Shown here piece by piece: positions 57,227-64,000 of a stretch of 64,000 bases of DNA (positions within the stretch are counted from its first letter, which is position 1; each line of letters begins with the position of its first letter). The stretch is from Nymphalis io (lineage: Eukaryota; Arthropoda; Insecta; Lepidoptera; Nymphalidae). The translations under genes were made by a program, and so were the position numbers. The notes under the pieces are model-generated. The model saw only the letters and a list, made by a program, of their open reading frames with translations, searched no databases and was not told the origin of the DNA. The stretch is taken from the NCBI RefSeq assembly GCF_905147045.1, contig NC_065908.1, positions 5,208,001 through 5,272,000 on the forward strand, read 5' to 3'.

Positions 57227-58851
57227 TTTTTTTTTTATTTATGTACCAACAGAGTATACAGAAAATTATATAAATGAAAAATATGTACAAAGGGATAACT
57301 TATCTCTAACAAGAGATCACTTCCAGAAACCCTGAATCTAGTGGAGATTATTTGTAATACATATTTATGGTGTAGGTACAATATCAATTAGTTTTATATT
57401 ATAAAATTCAAGTAGACTTAACGATAAATGAATAAATTACACACTAAATACAAATAAATATATTAATATATACCATTATCTATAATATATATATACATTC
57501 AACTTGCATAGATACAAAAAAATATATATACATACATATAAAATAAATTAAACTTAAGTGGAAAGAAAGTGTTGCTTAACTCTGATTTTAAACGATCTTA
57601 TTGTAACATTATTATGGAAAATATTATCTGGAAGAGAGTTCCATAGGCGAGCGGCAACAACGGAAAACGAGTTACCAAAGGAAGTAGTATTAAAAAATGG
57701 TACCTCAAGAGTTTTCGACGCCACACATGCGCGTACTGGTCTTTCACGAGCAGGACAAAACAGAAAACGCTCATGTATGTAAACAGGGCTACCATGGTTT
57801 AATATATTAAAAAGAAGCGATAATATGTGCAAGCTCCGGCGAAGTCGGATAGGAAGCCACTTTAACTGACGTCGATATTGAGAAATGTGATCAAATTTGC
57901 GCAGACCGTAAATGAAACGAATGCACAAATTTTGAAGTCTATCTAGTTTGTGAAGTAGCTCTTCATTCGCATCAAGATAGCAAGCATCAGCGTAGTCCAG
58001 GAAAGGAAGAAGAAGGGATTGTGCAAGTAAAATTTTTGTTTTGAAAGGAAGGAAATTCTGCAAACGTTTTAGAGAATGCAGAGAGAAATGGACACGTTTA
58101 CTGACTTCGTTAACCTGAGCTCTCCATGATAAATTGCAATCTATGACTAACCCCAGATTACTAGCTTGGTCACTATATGCAATTTGAGTTCCATCATAGA
58201 CAATTGATGGTACAATGTCCCAATTAATCTTGCTACGTAACTGTCTGGTACCTATTATCAATGCCTTCGACTTCAAGGGATTAACAAGAAGCCCAAAGGA
58301 TGCAGCCCAGTTCTTAATTTTTACAAGATCATAATTGATATCATGTATGGTCGAACACAGATTTGATAAGGTGACGTGTCTATAAAGTTGTAAATCGTCT
58401 GCATAGAGATGGTAGTGAGAAGAAATAACTTTGGTAATTTCATTAATGAAGATTGAAAATAGAAGAGGAGAAAGTACGCCGCCTTGCGGAACGCCAGCAG
58501 AGAGATCAGCCCAGTCCGAGGAAGCCTCATCAGACTTTACCATCTGCCGACGACCACGAAGATAAGATTGGAACTAATCAATCACAGGCTGAGCAAAGTT
58601 AAGTGAGCGAAGGATACCAAGCAACACATCAAAGTCGACTGAATTAAAGGCATTACTAAAATCGAGCAAAATGAGAATAGTAAACTCACTTTTGTCCATA
58701 GCAAAGCGAATGTCTTCAGTGACTTTAAGCAGTGCGGTGGAAGTACTATGACCGGAACGGAAACCGGATTGAAAAGGACTAAGGAGATGATTATGTGTTA
58801 GGAATTCTGACAGTTGCTTATATAAGGATTTTTGATAGGATAGGCAAAATA
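57227..58851 (-). pseudogene. LINE-6: RT palm to C-terminus plus 3' UTR; one in-frame stop
   Basis: Minus strand, one frame from 58864 to the stop at 57554-57556 (437 codons). It is broken only by a TAG at 58574-58576, where a Trp is expected (VID*FQSYLRGRRQ). Seen in order: YKQLSEFLTHN, FQSGFRSGHSTSTALL, motif A LLDFSNAFNSVD, motif B GVPQGGVLSPLLFSIFIN, motif C YADD (58394-58405), then NPLKSKALIIGTR, LGLVIDCNLSWRAQV, the thumb, and the terminal AARLWNSLPDNIFHNNVTIR with SFKIRVKQHFLST. The endonuclease and the N-terminal RT are missing. A 330-bp AT-rich 3' UTR ends in an A-tail (T-run 57227-57236). Jockey-type by terminal motif. Inserted in a Rep-1 copy; TGTA at 57223-57226 and 58852-58855 is the likely target duplication. 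Youngest LINE here by frame integrity. Confidence 0.95.
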
Positions 58852-58903
58852 TGTACTGACTCACTTACCTTTCCAAACGTAACACAGCAAGACTACGTTA
58901 ATT
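58852..58903 (-). mobile_element. Rep-1, 5' remnant beyond LINE-6
   Basis: CTGACTCACTTACCTTTCC and AAACGTAACACAGCAAGAC, about 45 bp of the expected continuation, then lost. Confidence 0.75.
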
Positions 58904-59773
58904 AATGCTTGACGTTTGAATATGTGCTAAGTGGGCCCACTCAAAAGGACTTCCCATCAATTCATTAATAAATATCAATCTAAGTGTTCATCATTATCGA
59001 TACAAAAGCTGACAAATACATACGCTTTTATGATCGTATTCAAATGCTGAATGTGTTTGTGGTATAGAATATTTTTTTAAGAAATAAAACAGTTAATCGA
59101 CTCTAGCTTTCGAACAAATGTTTCTACGTGAACATTATCTACAGTCCACGCTAGATCAACTAATCACTGGTCGATTTCACAATTGCGAGTATGTTACTAA
59201 TGGGATTGCTCGTATAAAATACAAGAATATTACATCACATACCTCATTTCACATGAAATATCTCTGAGGAAAAACTCGAATTAAGATGTTGGTGTCGTAT
59301 CTGAGCAGGTAAACTTAACAGTCAGTACGCAGTAAAAGAAGAAAAACAATGTCTATAAACAAATGTTGGCATACCATTTTGTTGTAACTATAAATTATAA
59401 AGACTTATTTCGTTTCGTTATGTACGTTTTGTATTTTTTTTCAAGCGCGCACTGAACGCGTTCTTTCTTCCATTGCTTAACTTTATCTAATGGCTCCGTT
59501 CAAAGTGTCATTTATGCGAACGACAAAAAAGGCTTGTGTAACTTGAGGACGGAGAGTAAGGAAGAATTTTTCGAGGGAGTGATGGAAGTAACATTTTTTT
59601 ATATGGCTTACTTGTTTTCATTACTGAAATTCCTTTATATTTTTCACTTAAATATAGTTTATAACGTGTAATATTAAGTATTGAACTATTAGCCTATTAG
59701 TTTAAATGTCGGATCTATTATAACTATATAGCAGAGCCATTGAAATACTCTTTTCCTTTATAGAAGATGAAGA
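58904..59773. other. AT-rich spacer
   Basis: A short CpG-containing run (AAGCGCGCACTGAACGCG, about 59443-59460) is the only feature. Nothing recognised. Confidence 0.45.
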
Positions 59774-60079
59774 GCCGAGATGGCCCAGTGGTAAGAACGC
59801 GTGAATATTAACCGATGATCGTGAGTTCAAACCCGGGCAAGCACCACTGAATTTTTATGTGCTTATTTTGTGATTATACTTCATCTCGTGCTTTACGGTG
59901 AAGGAAAACATCGTGAGGAAACCTGCATGTGTCTAATTTAACTGAAATTCTACCACATGTGTATTCCACCAACCCGCATTGGAGCAGCGTGGTTTAATAA
60001 GTTCCAAACCTTCTCCTCAAAATGAGGAGAGGAGGCCTTTAGCCCAGCAATGGGACATTCACAGGTCGTTACGGTTATA
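59774..60079 (+). mobile_element. SINE-A, full length
   Basis: GCCGAGATGGCCCAGTGG to GCAATGGGACATTCACAGG, tail TCGTTACGGTTA. Probable target duplication TATAGAA at 59759-59765 and 60076-60082. Confidence 0.96.
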
Positions 60080-60186
60080 GAATGATATAATATGTTTTAG
60101 ATTTAGACGAATGTCTATTGTATCTACCATTATTTAAATTTCTGTGTGCTGGTATACAATTATTGCGATTGTTACTTAAATTATGC

Positions 60187-60430
60187 GGTCCAGACTAATT
60201 TCGTCCCAAGCGGCCATTGTCAAGAGTAACTAACAACTAACTAACTAAAGTGCACAGTGATGTATGCACAAGTGCAATCTCTATTCTTTGTTTTTCCGTT
60301 AAGAGTTAACCGAGACCGAGGCAAGGAAATGCTAGTGATTTTTATAGACTGAAAAACCCGATAACTATTTTTATAGGCGGGGTTTAAACCCAAGAACTTG
60401 GGGTCCACAGCCTTATAACCTTGCTAAATA
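60187..60430 (-). mobile_element. SINE-B, old
   Basis: CCAGACTAATTTCGTCCCAA, TGCACAAGTGCAATCTCTAT, GGGTTTAAACCCAAGAACTT (degraded B-box) and CCACAGCCTTATAACC. Confidence 0.7.
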
Positions 60431-60639
60431 TATTATACAAAGAAATCCCTCTGTTACGAGTATGTATCATGAAACTGTATTAAGAAAATAATATACTTAC
60501 CAGTTACATAGGCATTTTTCAGTGAAAAATGTTTAAGGACTCATGTCATTAGTTGTTCTCCTTAATTATTGCTATAAATTCATGTTACCCGTTTTTTTTG
60601 TTTCTCCGATTAATAAAATAAAAATAAATGTATATTGGT

Positions 60640-60720
60640 GAAACCATATCAAAATCCATTCGGTAGTTTTTGAGTTTATTGCGTTCAGACAGACAGGATC
60701 TTCGTTTTATAATATGTAGT
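60640..60720 (+). mobile_element. RTE/MITE-like fragment
   Basis: ATCAAAATCCATTCGGTAGT, then TTGAGTTTATTGCGTTCAGA and CAGACAGG; relative of 33097-33270. Confidence 0.55.
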
Positions 60721-61384
60721 GATACAAATCGCACTTCCATTCGCATAGTTTTAGAAGAATATCAAAAGTTCCAGGACCGTCAGATGTTTCTCAGATTATG
60801 TTAACGTAACAAGCCATAACTCAAAAACATGACAATATATAAAATATACTATACAAGCCTTTATTACTTTTGGAACTATAAACAATAATAATATTAAAGT
60901 TCTATATAAATCTGTTGAGTAAATTTCCAAGAATCCGGACAAAAAGAAAAATTAGCTCTTCATGTATCAGTATTAATAATTTATGAGCATCGCAAAGTTT
61001 TTTAAGATAATTGGTATTATGACAGATACATCATAGTATATTCATTCTTTTTGCGTAACAATATTTTTTATTTGATGTACATCAATTTAATAGCGGAAAA
61101 AACATCTGATCACACCACGCTTTTGTCTAGATAAGGCTTATCATTCTTAGAGCTAATTATGCGTCTTTTGTTTATATATACAAAAAAATATGAGAGCGCG
61201 TATTTTCATGTATAAATTTGTTAATATTTAATTTGTTAATATATATAAATATATATATTTAGTATTTTTTTCAGATATGTATTAACAAAAAAGTCTCCTC
61301 ATTTACTAGTACAGACAGTCTAGAGATCAGGTAGTCTAAGACCTAATTTAAGCAAACATCAATCTACCAGCTTTCGGCGATTTT
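60721..61384. other. AT-rich spacer
   Basis: Nothing recognised. Confidence 0.45.
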
Positions 61385-61521
61385 TCAAAAGAGTCTGCTC
61401 ATTCCTTAAAGGTCAGGAAAGCACCTGCAAGTCCTCCAGTATTGCAGGTGTCAATAAACGGTTGTAATCACTTTCCATCAGGTGATCCTCCAGATCGTGC
61501 CCACACTTACAAAAAAAAAAA
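61385..61521 (+). mobile_element. LINE 3' end with terminal hairpin and A-tail
   Basis: AAAGGTCAGGAAAGCACCTG, CAGTATTGCAGGTGTC, then TCACTTTCCATCAGGTGA (61468-61485), CCAGATCGTGCCC and A-run 61511-61520. Parallels the ends of Rep-1 and LINE-2. No coding left. Confidence 0.7.
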
Positions 61522-62219
61522 CACCAGGAAACTTCATTATCAGACTGCCGAAATTAAATATAATTAACCACAATCCTTATTATCATATGAGAAAATATAT
61601 GAAAGCTATTTACAGCCTCTGCTTTGCAAATGAGCTTATCTATCCGTATATGATTTCATACTAAAAAGCCTTTCAATTCTCATGAATGAGACCATCACGC
61701 TTCTCTTAAGCCCTCTATGAAAAAGTTATATAACGTGTACCCTGAAACCACAGCTGTGTTGTTCTCAAGTTTTGATATACGATATTTTTTATACAAAACA
61801 CAACGTTACATTAATGTTACTTAAATAGATGTTTAACGCGCTGTGTAAAATGGATTTAATGAATGGACAAAAAATTAACCAAATAACTTTACTAATGTTT
61901 TGAACAGCGTTATTTATTGTGATGTATGTTCGTAAAAATATAAATTATTTTTCTAGAAATTAAGATTTGCGCAGTTTTAATACGTTATATTTTAATTAAT
62001 AAATGATAAAATGAAATGTGTGCACATTGCGAACGAAAAGTTTCTCTTCAAACTAATAATAAAATATTTTCGACAGCTTATAACGGGTCTTTGGTATTTC
62101 CTTCCGAAACAATTGTAACTTTTAACAATGAATAGTGTTAGCTTCGATAGCTGCTTTTGTGGTGGTAAAAATAACGAAGACTTTGGAAATTGAATACTTG
62201 TATTAATGATAAATAATTA
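61522..62219. other. AT-rich spacer
   Basis: Nothing recognised; the 60-codon frame at 61482-61664 starts inside the LINE tail. Confidence 0.45.
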
Positions 62220-62335
62220 TAATAACTGATGTGTGTCGCGCACGCGCGTCGAGAGGATAAGTGAAGCTAAGTTGGTAGGCGCGTCCCCGCACCCCGCGAT
62301 GATAGATAGTGAAGCGCCGCAACAATAGTTATAAA
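62220..62335. other. CpG-rich patch
   Basis: GTGTCGCGCACGCGCGTCG and GGCGCGTCCCCGCACCCCGC within AT-rich flanks. Function unknown: a promoter-like island, or the edge of an unrecognised element. No open frame. Confidence 0.4.
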
Positions 62336-63315
62336 AATTGTTACTCTTCTATATTGAATAACGAAGTCTATATTAACGTTTTTAAATGTATTTATTTATT
62401 ATAGGATTACAAACAACCGTTACAATCTTAAAAACTTAAAGCTAGATTAACGATTATAATAAAAAATAAAGCATTGTTAGGTATCTATTTATTTAATACA
62501 CAACTTATTACAGTCAGTGAAAGCAATACATTATTATTATAAAAATAAAAAAAATAGATCATAATATTTTACAATATGTGCACAGATCACGTAAACAGTT
62601 CAAAAGACAGTTCTAGAGAATTAGGCAGATATGATATATATAAATCAAGTATAATAACAAAGATAAAAAATAGCAATAAAGTATTCTATAGATATAACTA
62701 AATTCAAATGCGACAAACGAATAAAACCATTTATTTAAGGGCGTATGTTAACACCCAGTACCATATAAAAGTACAATATAAATAACTCACGTATCTGATT
62801 CACGCAGGCCTGGTTTTTTATTAGGTAAACATTTAGAGTAAAAAACATTTGTAAAACTCCTATTACTAGCAGACGCACACTCCGTCCTACTGAGCTTCTT
62901 AGCCGACGTACAATCTCATAAGAGACGTCATTCAGAGCCCAAGTTTGCTTAATTTAAACCATGTAATAATTTATATAAATTTAAACAACGAATTTATTAT
63001 GGTGCACTATTTTGTATAGTCAACATGCTTAAATTTAACCTGTACATATGCACTCGTAACAATTTGAATTAAATAAAAGCTTGTAACAGTGAAACGACTG
63101 ATTTAATTAAAAATGTAACATTCTACTATAAATAAAATTCCTATCGGCTATTTATTCTTTATTTGATACACGAAATATCGATCAAAGTTTGTCCCTAGAA
63201 TAACTTTTGGCCTAACATGTTGAATTTCTACGGAGCAGTAATATTTGAACGTGCTTATTACTCACAACATGGGATTTGACCAAAGTCGTATGTAATTACT
63301 ATATCTTCAAATAAT
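62336..63315. other. AT-rich spacer
   Basis: A slightly GC-richer run at 62860-62950 (CAGACGCACACTCCGTCC, TTCTTAGCCGACGTACAA) has no readable protein. Confidence 0.4.
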
Positions 63316-63428
63316 ACTTTATATTGCTGTGTTCCGATATATTTACAGGCGCAAGTAATCTTAAACCCTCTTAAATCTTAAATTCTTGCTCCGCAATCTT
63401 GGACGCGAATGAACCGAGCGATGGTTAG
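63316..63428 (+). mobile_element. Rep-1, degenerate
   Basis: TTTATATTGCTGTGTTCCG, ATTTACAGGCGCAAG and GCAATCTTGGACGCGAATG in Rep-1 order, ending GAGCGATGGTTAGGG where RTE-type sequence begins. Confidence 0.6.
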
Positions 63429-63431
63429 GGA

Positions 63432-63610
63432 TTCTCTGGCAGAATCCGTAATGAGGACATTCGCCAGAGAGCTAAAGTCACCGGCATTGCGCGTAGAATT
63501 AGCACACTAAAGTGGAAGTGGGCTAGTCACATGATTCCATCAATGCTTTCGTCAAGCAGTGGACGGCGATCAGCTGAAAAAATCTTAGACGGCGACAAAT
63601 TATCTTATCA
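63432..63610 (+). pseudogene. RTE-type LINE RT C-terminus, decayed
   Basis: The frame from 63432 reads FSGRIRNEDIRQRAKVTGIA, then RRISTLKWKWASHM. This matches the R-N-E-x-I-R-x-R-(T/A)-K-V ... LKW.WA.H signature at the end of RTE-type (Craft-like) LINE proteins. After about 63535 the frame is lost, though a diverged Arg/Trp-rich continuation seems present to about 63610. Only the last 35 codons are readable; no catalytic part. Confidence 0.75.
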
Positions 63611-64000
63611 TTACGCTGTCAACCACTAAACAGTAACATAATAACATTATGTACCTTGTACTGAATATATAGATATTCCCAGAAGGATAAGCGCTGACTT
63701 TGATACACTTTGACGATGTGGCTGAAGCCATGTATAAATCAACTCGAGCTCGCTCTTAAATGTTCTTATGGGTGATAAAAAGTGAGAGTATAAGAAATGA
63801 GGGAATTGAAAGTCGGAACTTCCTGCTCGAACTCACACAACGCAGGGTCATATAAAAGTCATGAGAATATATTCTTTAAAAGGCATATCTCGTCACAGCC
63901 ATATAATATAAACTGTTGTGAAAATTATTAAATTATTTTTCACTGAATGTGCATAATTCCTAAAAATATTCGAAAATTCATCACATTAGTTACTCCATAA
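63611..64000. other. AT-rich spacer to window end
   Basis: Nothing recognised. Confidence 0.45.

Noticed and set aside
57558..57782. 74-codon plus frame opposite LINE-6
   Set aside because: Antisense shadow of the LINE-6 C-terminus.
1..64000. CRISPR arrays, operons, ribosome binding sites, prophage or plasmid features
   Set aside because: No regularly spaced repeats, no dense coding, and eukaryotic retroelements throughout; bacterial feature types do not apply.

Overview
The window looks like butterfly or moth (Lepidoptera) nuclear DNA, probably gene desert or deep intron. It is AT-rich with very short open frames. It is crowded with tRNA-derived SINEs, Jockey/CR1-type LINE 3' ends and RTE-type debris of the kind found in lepidopteran genomes, probably a nymphalid butterfly (inference from repeat families recalled, not searched). 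I see no intact host gene. The longest open frames belong to retrotransposon reverse transcriptases (RTs) or are shadows of repeats.

Names used below. SINE-A: tRNA-headed, starts GCCGAGATGGCCCAGTGG, ends in short TTAC-type tandem repeats and has no poly-A. SINE-B: tRNA-headed, starts GACTGCCTCATTGG, body with AATAGAGAGTGCACC. SINE-C: a third tRNA-headed family, one copy. Rep-1: about 290 bp, starts ACTGGTGGTAGGGCTTTG, ends CCTATTCTATAAAA with an A-tail; its plus sense is the A-tailed sense. Rep-2: a short repeat seen twice. LINE-1 to LINE-6 are RT-bearing fragments.

Layout. 1-5 kb: a broken LINE-1 RT (98-1342), an (AC)n tract, old Rep-1 and SINE-A copies. 5-12 kb: sparse, with two weak candidate coding remnants (8295-8642 minus and 10446-10860 plus). 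12-24 kb: dense Rep-1, SINE-A and SINE-B, plus a LINE-2 C-terminus. 24.8-26 kb: LINE-3 split by a SINE-A with a 12-bp target duplication. 26.4-26.7 kb: a full-length U6 snRNA sequence fused to a LINE-like 3' tail with A-tail and target duplication. 27-33 kb: LINE-4 tails, Rep-1, a second copy of the U6-fused tail, and a foldback element. 33-41 kb: SINEs. 41.4-42.4 kb: LINE-5 inside a Rep-1 copy. 43-57 kb: scattered SINEs, Rep-1, LINE-2 and RTE debris. 57.1-58.9 kb: LINE-6, the best-preserved RT here, inside another Rep-1 copy. 59-64 kb: SINEs, a LINE tail, a CpG-rich patch and an RTE-type RT C-terminus.

The elements interact as parasites and hosts of one another. LINEs supply RT; SINE-A, SINE-B, Rep-1 and the U6 chimera have the hallmarks of being copied by it. 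The points most worth a second look are the U6 chimera, two different LINEs sitting at the same point and in the same orientation in Rep-1, a 3'-terminal hairpin shared by Rep-1 and two LINE tails, and a SINE-A/SINE-B mosaic.
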